A stretch of DNA of 64,000 bases from Terriglobia bacterium. GTDB lineage: Bacteria > Acidobacteriota > Terriglobia > UBA7540. Position numbers and translations under genes: made by a program. The stretch is taken from positions 1 through 64,000 of the forward strand of contig JASHON010000018.1 in NCBI GenBank assembly GCA_030041095.1, given 5' to 3'. Position 1 is the first letter of the stretch. Each line of letters begins with the position of its first letter. The notes under the pieces are model-generated. The model was not told where the DNA came from. It searched no databases and saw only the letters and a list, made by a program, of their open reading frames with translations. Shown here one piece after another: positions 25,894 to 35,700 of this stretch.

Positions 25894-28533
25894 ATGAAAT
25901 ACTTCGGATGGTTCATGCACAGAAAAGAGCGTGAGCAAGGTCTGGATGAAGAAATCCGTGTCCATTTTGACATGGCCATCCGTGAGCGAATCGAGCGAGG
26001 CGAAAACCCTGCCGAAGCGGAGGCCAATGCCCGGCGTGAGTTCGGCAACTCGACCTTAGTGAAAGAGGTCACGCGCGACGTATGGGGCTGGCCCTGGTTC
26101 GAAGCGCTGCCGCAAGACCTGCGCTACGGCTTGCGACAATTGCGACGGAATCCGGGATTCACCGTAGTGGCCGTTCTCACGCTGGCGCTCGGCATTGGCG
26201 CGAATACCGCGATCTTCAGCATCGTGGATGCGGTCCTCTTGCGATCCCTTCCGTATCCGCATCCCCGGCAACTTGTTCTGATGTTTGATGTCCCGCTGAA
26301 AGAACGAGACGCACTGTCAGCAATCTCATACCGAGATTTCCGCGAGATCCGCGGCCAGAACCGCGTGTTCAGCGACGTGGCGGGCAATTCATTTCACGAC
26401 CTGACCCTCACCGGGGCGGGCGAACCATCCATCGTGAATACTGCGGACGTGACCCCGGAGATTTTTTCGGTGCTCGACGCAAAGCCTTTGTTGGGCCGCA
26501 CACTGCTGCCTGAGGATGGCAGGCGAGGCGCGGCGCCCATGGCGGTTCTGAGCGAAAGTCTCTGGCGCAGCCGGTTTGGCTCCAATCCGGCGATTATTGG
26601 CCGGCCCATTATCCTGGATATGCGCGCTTTCACGGTTGTCGGAGTTCTTCCAGCAAGCTTTCGCTATCCGGACGGAGCTGCGCATCAAGATGTATGGATT
26701 CCCATCGCGCAGGATCCGGAGTTCGGGCCTTTGCTGTGGAAGTCCGGCGTGCCTGTGCTGAGCGGTATTGGCCGGCTCAAGGCGGGTGTTTCTGTGGCGC
26801 AAGCTCAGGCCAACTTGAAGATGGTGAGTGCGCGACTCGCAAACGAATTTCCCGCCCAAGACTCAGGATTGACCCTCCGGATTGTCCCCCTCCGGCAGTT
26901 CGTCACCGGGGATGTGAAGTCCCCGCTGCTCATTTTACTGGGAGCGGTTGGCGTGGTCCTGCTCCTCGCCTGTGCCAATATTGCGAATCTGCTTCTCTCG
27001 CGCTCGACTTCTCGAGCGAGAGAGATGAGTGTGCGAATCGCGCTGGGGGCGGGGCGCGCCCGAGTTGTCCGGCAATTGTTGACGGAAAGTGCTCTGCTGG
27101 GGTTGCTTGGCGCAATTGGAGGTGTTGTTCTCGCGGTCTGTGGCGTTTGGGGCTTCCGGCCTTTCTTGCCGCCCGATGTGACCCGGATCAATTCGATTCA
27201 CGTTGGAGGTTCGGCTCTTGTGTTCGCAGCGTTATTGTCGCTTGCCGCCGCATTGGTGTTTGGCCTGGCGCCCGCGCTCCTTGCAACCCCGTCTAACTTG
27301 GGGACGAGCATCCAGGAGGGAAGTGAACGCACTGGCCAACAGCACGGCCAGCGCTTGCGGAGTTTTCTGGCGAGCGCTGAAATCTCGCTGGCTATGGTGC
27401 TTTTGGTTGCGGGCGGTCTGCTGATCCGAAGCTTTGCGCGGGTCTCAGCGGTGAATCCGGGCTTCGATCCGAAAAACGTGATCGAGGCCGAGGTTTCACT
27501 TCCGCAATTTGAATATTCTACTCCGCAGCAATGGACGGCTTTCTCCAAACAGTTGCTGGCGCGGCTCCATGCGCAACCGGGTCTTGGAGATTCCGCACTC
27601 GCAGCCCCACTTCCGATGGATCGCCAAGGGGAAGCCTCTTTCCCCTTCACCATTGTCGGTAATCCTCCGCTTCCGCCCGGCAAATCCAACACCGCCGATT
27701 ACGCAACGGTAAGTCCTGAATATTTCCACGTCATGCAAATTCCGTTGCTGCGCGGCCGTTTCTTCGCCGGGCAGGACTCCTTGTCGAATCCGAGGGTCGC
27801 CATCATCAGCAAAACGCTGGCGCGGCGTTTTTTCCCGAACGAGAATCCCATCGGAAGGCAAATGAGGTTTGGATTTCCGCCAAACACCAATGTGTCGCGC
27901 GAAATCGTCGGCGTGGTTGGCGACGTGCGAGATGCGGCGCTCAGACAGAGGCCCGGGCCCATGATGTATGTGCCGTTTGCTCAAGCGCCTCTTTGGGGAG
28001 GCGAGGTGGTTGTGAGAAGTTCATTGGGCGCAACGAGCGTGGCCGCTGGCCTTCGCCGTGCCGTACGCTCGATTGACAAAAATCTGCCGGTGACGGATAT
28101 CGAATCTTTTCCGGAAGTGCTCGGCGCATCGGTCGCCCAGGAACGATTCCGCACTCTGCTGATGAGCTCATTCAGCGCGATCGCCCTGCTTCTAGCCGCA
28201 GTAGGAATTTTTGGAGTGATTTCTTATTCGGTGTCGCGGCGCACGCGCGAAATTGGCATCCGCATGGCTTTTGGCGCGCGGCGGCGCGACGTGTTGCGGC
28301 TGATTTTAGCGCAGGGAGCGAAGCTTGCATTGATCGGTTTAGGCGCCGGAGTTGTGGGCGCGCTTCTCCTCACGCGCTTGATGGCGAGCCTGCTCTATGG
28401 TATTTCTCCGACGGACCCAGTCACATTCGTCGGTGTCGCACTCGTGCTCGTCACTGTCGCGCTGCTGGCCGCATACATCCCTGCGCGCCGCGCCATGAAG
28501 GTCGATCCCACAGTCGCTTTGCGTCACGAGTAA
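25894..28533 (+). CDS. ADOP-family MacB-like ABC permease
   Basis: An 879-aa protein starting at ATG after TGGAGGTG. It has the acidobacterial duplicated orphan permease layout: a soluble prefix of about 75 residues (EEIRVHFDMAIRERIERGE), RYGLRQLRRNPGFT, a first transmembrane segment (VLTLALGIGANTAIFSIV), a MacB-type periplasmic core, three helices with an FtsX domain, a repeat of the core, and a final FtsX domain ending AAYIPARRAMKVDPTVALRH. No ATPase gene is adjacent, as usual for these orphan permeases. The role is probably macrolide- or peptide-type efflux or a mechanotransmission function; it is not established for the family. Confidence 0.92.
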   Translation: MKYFGWFMHRKEREQGLDEEIRVHFDMAIRERIERGENPAEAEANARREFGNSTLVKEVTRDVWGWPWFEALPQDLRYGLRQLRRNPGFTVVAVLTLALGIGANTAIFSIVDAVLLRSLPYPHPRQLVLMFDVPLKERDALSAISYRDFREIRGQNRVFSDVAGNSFHDLTLTGAGEPSIVNTADVTPEIFSVLDAKPLLGRTLLPEDGRRGAAPMAVLSESLWRSRFGSNPAIIGRPIILDMRAFTVVGVLPASFRYPDGAAHQDVWIPIAQDPEFGPLLWKSGVPVLSGIGRLKAGVSVAQAQANLKMVSARLANEFPAQDSGLTLRIVPLRQFVTGDVKSPLLILLGAVGVVLLLACANIANLLLSRSTSRAREMSVRIALGAGRARVVRQLLTESALLGLLGAIGGVVLAVCGVWGFRPFLPPDVTRINSIHVGGSALVFAALLSLAAALVFGLAPALLATPSNLGTSIQEGSERTGQQHGQRLRSFLASAEISLAMVLLVAGGLLIRSFARVSAVNPGFDPKNVIEAEVSLPQFEYSTPQQWTAFSKQLLARLHAQPGLGDSALAAPLPMDRQGEASFPFTIVGNPPLPPGKSNTADYATVSPEYFHVMQIPLLRGRFFAGQDSLSNPRVAIISKTLARRFFPNENPIGRQMRFGFPPNTNVSREIVGVVGDVRDAALRQRPGPMMYVPFAQAPLWGGEVVVRSSLGATSVAAGLRRAVRSIDKNLPVTDIESFPEVLGASVAQERFRTLLMSSFSAIALLLAAVGIFGVISYSVSRRTREIGIRMAFGARRRDVLRLILAQGAKLALIGLGAGVVGALLLTRLMASLLYGISPTDPVTFVGVALVLVTVALLAAYIPARRAMKVDPTVALRHE

Positions 28534-28685
28534 GGGATGCCGTTGATCTCTCTACTCAGATATCCCTGTCCGCGCACCTGACGCGAGTCGTTATCTTCTG
28601 TAGCAATCCGACCTTACACCTACTGCAGAAATCCCAGGCACGTTGGGGGATCATCAGGCTCGGTGGCAACCTTTTGGAACCGCGC

Positions 28686-30296
28686 TTATGGCTGCCAGCC
28701 GCCGCCGAGCGCTTGATAGAGTTGCACGAGCGCGAGCCGCACGTTGAGTTGTGCCTGGGCAAGGTTCAGTTCAGCGGCAAAATAGTTCGTATCACTCGTC
28801 AACACCTGGAGGTAACTGGCGCCTCCTTGCCGGTAGAGGACAAAGGAGAGGCGGTCCGCGTCCGCGGCGGCCTTGGTCAGTAATTCTTGCTGCTTCAGAA
28901 ACTCCCGGTCTTTCTGATAGGCAATGAGAGCGTCCGAGACTTGTTGCAAGGCCGTTTTGATCGTTTGCTGGTACGTGAGCAACATCTGCTGTTCCTGGGC
29001 CTGGCTCAGTTCGAGGCCTGCACGGAGCGCGCCCGCCTGAAAGATGGTCTGGGTTGCCGAGCCGCTGATGTTATACAGGCCGGCGGAAGCGAATGAGAAG
29101 AACCGGTTGAGCGCAAAACTCTCCAGCCCACCGATCGCGGTGAGGGAGATGTTAGGAAAGAAGTCCGCCTTGGCAACACCAATATCGGCGTTGGCCGCCA
29201 TCAGATTCGCTTCCGCTTCCCGAATATCCGGACGGCGCTCGAGGAGCTCGGAAGGAAGTCCGGCGGGCACCCCCGGCGGGGCAGGTTGCTGCGCGAGCGG
29301 GAGGCCGCGAGGAATTGGGCCGGGACTCTCGCCCAGCAAGTCTCTGATCAGATCCTCTTGTTGCCCAATTTGCTGCTGGAAATTCGGAATCGTCTCTGCC
29401 GCAGTGTCAACCAATTCCTGGGACTGGCGCAGATCGAGCAAGGAAGCGGAGCCGTACTTAGCCAGCACCTGGGTAAGCCGCAATGAAGCTTGCCGCGAAG
29501 CCAAGGTCCGCTGCGAAATCTCCAGGGCTGAGTCCAGCTCCCGAAGCTGAAAGTAGGCGCTCGCTACGTCGGCAACCACTGACGCGATGACCGCCCGGCG
29601 GCCCCAAACGGTTTCGAGCACATTCTCGCGGGCGGCCTCTGTCTCTCTCCGGTATTTGCCCCAGAAATCGAGATTCCAGATGACGCCCGGGTCAAGCTCG
29701 GCGGTATTCACCTTGTATGTGGGGAAGAACGAGTTGATTTTGGGATTGCGTTCCGAGAGCAGACCGGCGGATGCTTCGACGGTCGGAAACTGGTTGGACC
29801 GTGTGAGGCGAAGCTCCGCCTGTTCCTCGAGAACACGCGTCGCGGCGATGCGGATGTCGTAGTTTTGCTTGAGCGCCGCATGGATCAGTTGCTGCAGTAC
29901 GGGATCACGGAAAATGGTCCACCATTTTTCATTGCCCAGAGACGCAGTGGGGGGTTGAGGCGGTGAGGTTGAGACCTGGCCTCGATAATTTGTGGGAAGA
30001 TTCACGACGGGTCGATGGTAGTTGGGACCCATCGTACATTCAACGAGCATCCCGCAGGCGATCATCAGCAGCGGGAGGGCGAGCTTCCAGCCTGCACGTG
30101 GTGACCTCGGAATGCAAAAATTCTCCGCTCGCTCTGCATGATGCACGGCGCTAGGCCCGTTTTGCTCAACACGCCCGTGGTGCCGGGTGTCACGATCAAG
30201 GTTGGCAGCCGAAGGATTTGCGGGCTCAAAATAACACGTCCCTTGTTTGCCGTCATGAAGCCATACTGCACATTTGGACAGGAGGCGACCCATCAT
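28686..30296 (-). CDS. RND efflux outer-membrane factor (OprM/NodT family lipoprotein)
   Basis: A protein of up to 536 aa, last gene of the efflux operon. The lipobox-like LVEC with Cys at about residue 86, then TMGPNYHRPVV, marks the mature N-terminus. Two outer-membrane efflux domains follow (RVLEEQAELRLTRSNQFPTV, RRPDIREAEANLMAANADIG, ADRLSFVLYRQGGASYLQVL). It forms the channel through the outer membrane for the RND pump. The ATG at 30296 overlaps the pump stop (ATGA), which supports this start, but it puts about 75 unusual residues before the lipobox. A downstream GTG at about residue 51 would give a normal leader. Confidence 0.9.
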   Translation of the reverse strand: MMGRLLSKCAVWLHDGKQGTCYFEPANPSAANLDRDTRHHGRVEQNGPSAVHHAERAENFCIPRSPRAGWKLALPLLMIACGMLVECTMGPNYHRPVVNLPTNYRGQVSTSPPQPPTASLGNEKWWTIFRDPVLQQLIHAALKQNYDIRIAATRVLEEQAELRLTRSNQFPTVEASAGLLSERNPKINSFFPTYKVNTAELDPGVIWNLDFWGKYRRETEAARENVLETVWGRRAVIASVVADVASAYFQLRELDSALEISQRTLASRQASLRLTQVLAKYGSASLLDLRQSQELVDTAAETIPNFQQQIGQQEDLIRDLLGESPGPIPRGLPLAQQPAPPGVPAGLPSELLERRPDIREAEANLMAANADIGVAKADFFPNISLTAIGGLESFALNRFFSFASAGLYNISGSATQTIFQAGALRAGLELSQAQEQQMLLTYQQTIKTALQQVSDALIAYQKDREFLKQQELLTKAAADADRLSFVLYRQGGASYLQVLTSDTNYFAAELNLAQAQLNVRLALVQLYQALGGGWQP

Positions 30297-33200
30297 TTAC
30301 CTCCCGCGGGCGCTTCATCCGGCCTGGAAGGCTCCATAGCAGGCGCCCTCCGGGCGCGGGCAACCTTTTCGACCACACAGAAAATGGCTGGAACAAAAAA
30401 GATGCCGATGAGACTTGCTCCAATCATGCCGCCGATGACCGTGGTTCCCATAATGCGCCGGGCAACGGCTCCTGCCCCCGAGGCGACCCAAAGCGGCGCG
30501 ACTCCAAAAATGAATGCGAACGACGTCATCAGAATGGGCCGCAGGCGGAGCCGCGCACCTTCCAAGGCCGCGTCCATCAGTGGCCGGCCTTTGTCGTACT
30601 GCCCTTTGGCAAATGCGACGATCAAGATGGCATTTTTAGCCGCGAGGCCGATGAGCATGACCAGACCAATTTGCGCGTACACGTCGTTTTCAAGCTGGAC
30701 CATGTATGCCGGCATGATTGCCAAGTCGACCACACGCCGCAAATACAAGATGCCGACCGCTCCTAGCACGGCGATGGGCGTCGAAAGCAACACACTGAAC
30801 GGCAGCGACCAGCTTTCATAGAGTGCTGCCAGGATCAGGAAAACGAACAGGAACGACATCGCAAAAATCGTCATCGGCGAAACGCCCTGCTCTGCTTTTT
30901 GTTCCTGGAACGACATGTCCATCCAGTCGTAGCCCATGCCCGAAGGCATTGTGTCCTTGAAGATTTGCCCAAGAGTCGTCATGGCTTGCATCGAGCTGTA
31001 GCCTGGGGCCGCGGTGGCATTGAGCTCGACGGAGTTGTACTCGTCGTAATGCATGATGAATTCCGGGCCATAGCGCGTTTCGAATTTGGCCAGGGCTGAT
31101 AGCGGAACCATCTGATCGAGGTTGTTTCGAACGTAATACTGGGTCAAATCCTGCGTGTTTGTCCGGTAAGAACCGGCCGCTTGCACGTACACCTGCCATT
31201 GCCGCCCGAAGCGGTTGAAGTAGTTAACGAAATAGCCGCCCATGAAGGTCTGGATAGTCTGATAAATGTCGGCAATGGGAATGCCGAGTTTCATCGCCTT
31301 CACTCGATCGACATCCACAAACTCCTGCGGCACGCTCGGGTTGAAAGAAGTACTGATACCGGCGATTTCCGGGCGCTTGCGGGCAGCGGCCATGAACTTC
31401 TCCACGTTGGCCCACAGGTAGGGAATGCCTTGGCCGTTACGGTCTTCGAGGACCATCGTAACGCCGCCGGAAGTTCCTACCCCGGGAATGGCGGGAGGGG
31501 CGAAGGAAAAAACGGTCCCTTGGGGAAGCTGCGGCAGTACTTCATTTAAGTGATGCTCGATGGCTTCATATTGCTCGCCCGGTTTCGTTCGTTGGCTCCA
31601 AGGCTTTTCGACGGCGAAAAAGAACGCGGTGTAGGTGGTCTGAACGTAGCTCAACAGGCTGAAGCCGATGACGCTCGTGACGTACTGGATGCCCGGAGTC
31701 TTGGCTATGATCTGCTCTACGACGCGCGCGGCCGCGCTCGTTTTTTGTAAAGAAGAGTCTTGCGGTAGCTGCATGTTCACAAAAACATAGCCCTGGTCTT
31801 CATTAGGTAAAAAGCCGGAAGGGATTCGTCCCCAGATGAAAAGCGCTCCCATCACAATCAGCCCGAGGAGGACCATGGCGATAACACTTTTCCGTATCAG
31901 TTGTCCCGACACGCGAATGTAGAGCTCCCGCCCGCGGGTGAAAGTGCGGTTGAACCAATCGAAGAACCAACGCAGCGGGCCTCGTGACTTTTGCGGACGC
32001 AGCAGCAACGCGGCCAGGGCAGGGCTCAGGCTGAGGGCGTTAAAGGCGGAAATGATCACGGAAACGGCAATCGTCAGGGCAAACTGTTTGTAGAGCTCCC
32101 CGGTAATTCCCGGTATGAATGCCGTGGGGACAAAGACAGAGGAAAGAACGAGAGCGATACCGATGACCGGCCCGGAAATCTCCTCCATGGCTTTGAGAGC
32201 AGCGTCTTTCGGCGGGAGACCCTCTTCAATATGGCGTTCCACGACTTCAACGACGACGATGGCGTCATCCACAACCAAGCCGATGGCAAGGACCAGACCG
32301 AACATCGTCAAGGTGTTGATGGAATACCCGAACACGGGGAACAAGATGAACGTCCCAATCAACGAGACCGGCACGGCCAGGAGCGGAATCAGCGTGGCCC
32401 GCCATCCTTGCAGGAAAACAAAAACAACTAGAATCACCAAGCCGATGGCGATGAGAAGTGTTACGACGATTTCTTTGATACCTTCGGTCACGGCACGGGT
32501 GGTGTCGAGCGATACCGCGTATTTCATGTCCTCAGGGAAATGGGGCTTCCATTGGGCCAGCAGCGTCTTGACTCCGTCTGCGGTATCGATAGCATTCGCG
32601 CCGGGCAACGGGAAGATGGCGATGATCGCGCTCGGCCTTCCGTTCAGGCGGCCCACCAGCGTGTAGTACTGCGTTCCCAGCTCGATCTTTGCCACGTCCC
32701 TGAGCCGCACGACGCCGCCATTGGGATTTTCGCGAATGATAATGTTGCCAAACTGCTCGGGCGTCACCAGGCGTCCTTGGGCCAGCACGGGGTATGTATA
32801 TTGCTGGCCCGGTGGCACCGGTGGCCCGCCGATCTGCCCGCCTGGATTCACGGTGTTTTGCGTCTCAACCGCGTTGATGACATCGGAAGCCGTGATACCC
32901 AGCCGGGCCAACGTGTCCGGGTTCAGCCAGATTCTCATCGCATACTGGCCCGCTCCGAATATCTGCACGTTGGCAACTCCCGGCACGCGCGTCACGGGAT
33001 CAACGAGGTTGATGTAAGCGTAATTGGCCAGAAACTGCGCGCTGCGGCTGCCGTGCGGGGAATAGAGGGCGACGAGCATCAGCGCATTGTGGGTGGATTT
33101 CTGGATCGTCACGCCGTATTGTGCCACTTGTGCGGGCAATTCAGGGGCAGCCTCGGTCTCGCGCTCTTGAGTAAGAATCAGGTCGGTGTCCGGGTTGGTC

Positions 33201-33493
33201 CCGACGGCAAAGTCGACGGTCATCGTCATCTGGCCGTTGGAGGTGGCGTTGACGGACCACATGTAGTTCATGTTGTCCACACCGCTCATCTGCTCTTCGA
33301 TGGGCGTGGCAACCGACTGAGCGAGGGTGTCAGCGTCGGCGCCGATGAAGGTCGCGCGAATCTGAGTTTCTGGTGGGGTGATATCAGGAAATTGGGACAC
33401 CGGAAGGCGGAGGATGGTGATAACGCCCAGGATCACGGTTAGGATTGCAATGACGATGGCGACGATCGGGCGGTTGATGAAGAACCTGGACAT
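30293..33493 (-). CDS. RND multidrug efflux permease (HAE1, AcrB/MexB-like)
   Basis: A 1066-aa inner-membrane proton antiporter with twelve expected transmembrane helices. The N-terminus MSRFFINRPIVAIVIAILTV, the TM4 proton-relay pair in LAIGLVVDDAIVVVE, and the ending GVAPLWVASGAGAVARRIMG are typical of AcrB-type pumps. It traps lipophilic compounds in the periplasm and drives them through the outer-membrane factor encoded next. It lies 3 bases downstream of the adaptor gene and overlaps the OprM-like gene by 4. Confidence 0.96.
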   Translation of the reverse strand: MSRFFINRPIVAIVIAILTVILGVITILRLPVSQFPDITPPETQIRATFIGADADTLAQSVATPIEEQMSGVDNMNYMWSVNATSNGQMTMTVDFAVGTNPDTDLILTQERETEAAPELPAQVAQYGVTIQKSTHNALMLVALYSPHGSRSAQFLANYAYINLVDPVTRVPGVANVQIFGAGQYAMRIWLNPDTLARLGITASDVINAVETQNTVNPGGQIGGPPVPPGQQYTYPVLAQGRLVTPEQFGNIIIRENPNGGVVRLRDVAKIELGTQYYTLVGRLNGRPSAIIAIFPLPGANAIDTADGVKTLLAQWKPHFPEDMKYAVSLDTTRAVTEGIKEIVVTLLIAIGLVILVVFVFLQGWRATLIPLLAVPVSLIGTFILFPVFGYSINTLTMFGLVLAIGLVVDDAIVVVEVVERHIEEGLPPKDAALKAMEEISGPVIGIALVLSSVFVPTAFIPGITGELYKQFALTIAVSVIISAFNALSLSPALAALLLRPQKSRGPLRWFFDWFNRTFTRGRELYIRVSGQLIRKSVIAMVLLGLIVMGALFIWGRIPSGFLPNEDQGYVFVNMQLPQDSSLQKTSAAARVVEQIIAKTPGIQYVTSVIGFSLLSYVQTTYTAFFFAVEKPWSQRTKPGEQYEAIEHHLNEVLPQLPQGTVFSFAPPAIPGVGTSGGVTMVLEDRNGQGIPYLWANVEKFMAAARKRPEIAGISTSFNPSVPQEFVDVDRVKAMKLGIPIADIYQTIQTFMGGYFVNYFNRFGRQWQVYVQAAGSYRTNTQDLTQYYVRNNLDQMVPLSALAKFETRYGPEFIMHYDEYNSVELNATAAPGYSSMQAMTTLGQIFKDTMPSGMGYDWMDMSFQEQKAEQGVSPMTIFAMSFLFVFLILAALYESWSLPFSVLLSTPIAVLGAVGILYLRRVVDLAIMPAYMVQLENDVYAQIGLVMLIGLAAKNAILIVAFAKGQYDKGRPLMDAALEGARLRLRPILMTSFAFIFGVAPLWVASGAGAVARRIMGTTVIGGMIGASLIGIFFVPAIFCVVEKVARARRAPAMEPSRPDEAPAGGK

Positions 33494-33496
33494 CGA

Positions 33497-34714
33497 TCAA
33501 TTTTCCCCAACCGCTGGAGTGTAGGGCACCGGCTTGACCACCGTCCCCGTCCTCACCTTTTCACTGCCCACCACGACCACGCGCTCGTTGGGTTCAAGCC
33601 CATGGGTGATGACCCACCGGGTTTTGACTTGCGGTCCCGCCTGGACGCTGCGGGTGGTGATGCGGTTATCAGGGCCGACCACAGACACCAGGTAACTCCC
33701 TTGGAGTTGCATCACCGCGGACTGGGGAACAAGAAGCGCGTCTTTCAATAGGTGAGTCACCGCGCGCACGGTCGCGGTCTCTTCAGGGCGGAGGATCCGA
33801 TGAGGATTCGGAAACGCGCCCACAATCTGAATCGTTCCGGTTTGGAGGTTCATCGCCCGGTCGGCAAAGAGGGTTCGCCCTGTATACTTGTAAATCTGCC
33901 CGTTGGACAGGATGAGCTGGAGCGATATGGGCTTGGCGCCTGAGATCAGATTCACAGCGCCTGAGCTGATCCGTCCGCCCATCCGCAGCCACTCAACTCC
34001 GCTGATCTGGAAGTAAGCCTTGATGGGATCCACTTGCGAAACTCCGGTAAGAACGCTCGACGGGGTGACCAGATTTCCCACCTGAATTTGTGTAATCCCG
34101 GCGATTCCGCCGATCAGAGAGCGAACCTCGGTGTAGCCTAGGTTCAATTGAGCCTGCTCAACCGCTGCCCCATCCGCCTGAACAGTTGCTTCCGCCTGCA
34201 GCTTCTGTTGCTGGTCAGTTTCGAGCTGCATTCGGGGAATCGCGTGAGCCTTAGCTTCCGGGATGTCGCGTTTCACGTTCAGCGCGGCTTCGCCGAGCTG
34301 AGCCTGAGCTTGCGCTAGCTGGGCTTTAGCTTGATCCAGCGCGGCCCGAAATGGACGGGGGTCAATCTCAAACAGTACCTGATTCTTGTGAACGTAGGAC
34401 CCTTCGTGATAGTCCTGCCTGATGACGTAGCCGGTCACTTCCGGCTGAATCTCGGCATTGACGTAGCCCTCCAGCGTCGCCGGCCAGCTCCCATAAATGG
34501 GGACATTCTGTTGGACTACAGGAGCCACTTCAACGATTGGCGCGTAAGACCGGGGCGCCGGAGGCGCGTCGTGCCTGCATCCGGCATAGAAGGCCGGCGC
34601 AAGCAGAGCTATGATGCCGATCCACAACGGTCCGTGCCTGGTCGCCTTCTTCGTCAATGACTGCTCCCTCCCGTGCCGCCTGGCGTCCAAACTCTGTTCC
34701 ATTTCCGGCGCCAT
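33497..34714 (-). CDS. RND efflux periplasmic adaptor (MFP, AcrA-like lipoprotein)
   Basis: About 405 aa with a membrane segment ending in the lipobox-like FYAGC. The membrane-fusion domains follow: ATLEGYVNAEIQPEVTGYVI (lipoyl), a helical hairpin rich in Ala and Gln (AKAQLAQAQAQLGEAAL), a beta-barrel domain and the membrane-proximal domain (GLEPNERVVVVGSEKVRTGT). It bridges the RND pump and the outer-membrane factor. The exact start is uncertain because several Met or Leu codons lie before the signal sequence. Confidence 0.93.
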   Translation of the reverse strand: MAPEMEQSLDARRHGREQSLTKKATRHGPLWIGIIALLAPAFYAGCRHDAPPAPRSYAPIVEVAPVVQQNVPIYGSWPATLEGYVNAEIQPEVTGYVIRQDYHEGSYVHKNQVLFEIDPRPFRAALDQAKAQLAQAQAQLGEAALNVKRDIPEAKAHAIPRMQLETDQQQKLQAEATVQADGAAVEQAQLNLGYTEVRSLIGGIAGITQIQVGNLVTPSSVLTGVSQVDPIKAYFQISGVEWLRMGGRISSGAVNLISGAKPISLQLILSNGQIYKYTGRTLFADRAMNLQTGTIQIVGAFPNPHRILRPEETATVRAVTHLLKDALLVPQSAVMQLQGSYLVSVVGPDNRITTRSVQAGPQVKTRWVITHGLEPNERVVVVGSEKVRTGTVVKPVPYTPAVGEN

Positions 34715-34756
34715 TCCGGCCCAGGCTTTCTGTGAAGCACGACGCCCGCCGCGCGC

Positions 34757-35254
34757 TCACGGATGCATGATGACCCATTCGTCCCGTGCTGCTGCGGAAT
34801 GAAACTCGCGGTGCAACGTTCGCAGTGCGTGCAAGATCGTGAGGCGCTCAGCGCAGCCGAGCGGCGCCAGGATCTCCGTCAACCGCTTCACCGTTGCCTG
34901 GCGCGCCGCAGAAAGCGTCCTCTGACCGAAAGTACTAATCGTGAGTGCCACCACTCGCCGGTTTCCCTGCCGGACTCGCCTCACGATCATGCCTTTCCGC
35001 ACCAGCCCTTCAACCAATCGTGAAGTGGCGGGCAACGATAGCCCAAGCTGTTCGGCCAATGCGGAGAGAGAAGCTCCCGCATTGGCGCCCACAAACGCCA
35101 AGGCGCGAAACTGAGGCACGGATAGGTCAGATCCCCGATGCCGGCGCATGTGGGCACGAATGTATCGCATAATCGCCGGAACCGACTCGAGGATTTCCGA
35201 CGCACACTTCGCAGCCGAGCCGGCCGGATAACTTGTTTTATGCAACGGTTGCAT
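34757..35254 (-). CDS. MarR-family transcriptional regulator of the efflux operon
   Basis: A 165-aa winged-helix regulator: SVPQFRALAFVGANAGASLS, then LAEQLGLSLPATSRLVEGLV for the recognition helix and RRVRQGNRRVVALTISTFG for the wing. The start is set at ATG 35254: a strong promoter (TTGCCG-N18-TATAAT) ends 6 bases upstream, so the mRNA begins at about this codon and is leaderless. A longer frame from 35323 would begin before the -35. It is first in the operon, 42 bases before the adaptor gene, and probably represses all four genes until a ligand binds. Confidence 0.88.
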   Translation of the reverse strand: MQPLHKTSYPAGSAAKCASEILESVPAIMRYIRAHMRRHRGSDLSVPQFRALAFVGANAGASLSALAEQLGLSLPATSRLVEGLVRKGMIVRRVRQGNRRVVALTISTFGQRTLSAARQATVKRLTEILAPLGCAERLTILHALRTLHREFHSAAARDEWVIMHP

Positions 35255-35290
35255 CGTGCAATTATAATCGCCTTCCTCACTCAGCGGCAA
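35240..35290 (-). promoter_or_regulatory. Promoter and overlapping operator of the marR-RND operon
   Basis: On the minus strand TTGCCG (35290-35285), 18 bases and TATAAT (35266-35261). The inverted repeat ATGCAAC-G-GTTGCAT (35240-35254, 7-bp arms) overlaps the transcription start and the ATG. MarR dimers bind such sites, so autorepression is likely. Confidence 0.65.
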
Positions 35291-35323
35291 GCAACCGGCG
35301 AACCGCCGCAGCCAGTGCGCCAC

Positions 35324-35700
35324 CGGTTATCCACGGACCGCGATATTATTGGCTGACATCAATTGAACGACTTACCCTATGTCCGCCACAGAAGCCCAAT
35401 GAGAATTTACCGCATGCCTCCGACCGTCTCGACCAGCTATTTCTGCCTCGGCAAGACCTCAGGTGTGGAATCGCAACATTGCGTGGCTTTGGATGGATTG
35501 TTAGAATCAAAGAAAAGTGAATCCGTCTGGAGGGTCCAGGAGACGCCAAAAGGATTCAACGGTGCCAGGGTCGACGAGTTGTTTTGTGGGTGCCGTCGCT
35601 ATGCGCCGAACTCGTCACTGGGGCGATGGAAGAAAGAGGACTCAACAGCTCGCCGTATACCCGATGTCTTCAGGTTGTCTGCTATTTGCGTAGTGCGGGC
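35324..35700. other. Intergenic region before the TPR gene
   Basis: No recognisable gene. Open frames run through it, including an upstream extension of the TPR frame, but they carry no known motif and the TPR protein has a clean signal peptide start further on. No RNA gene or clear terminator is seen. Confidence 0.5.
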
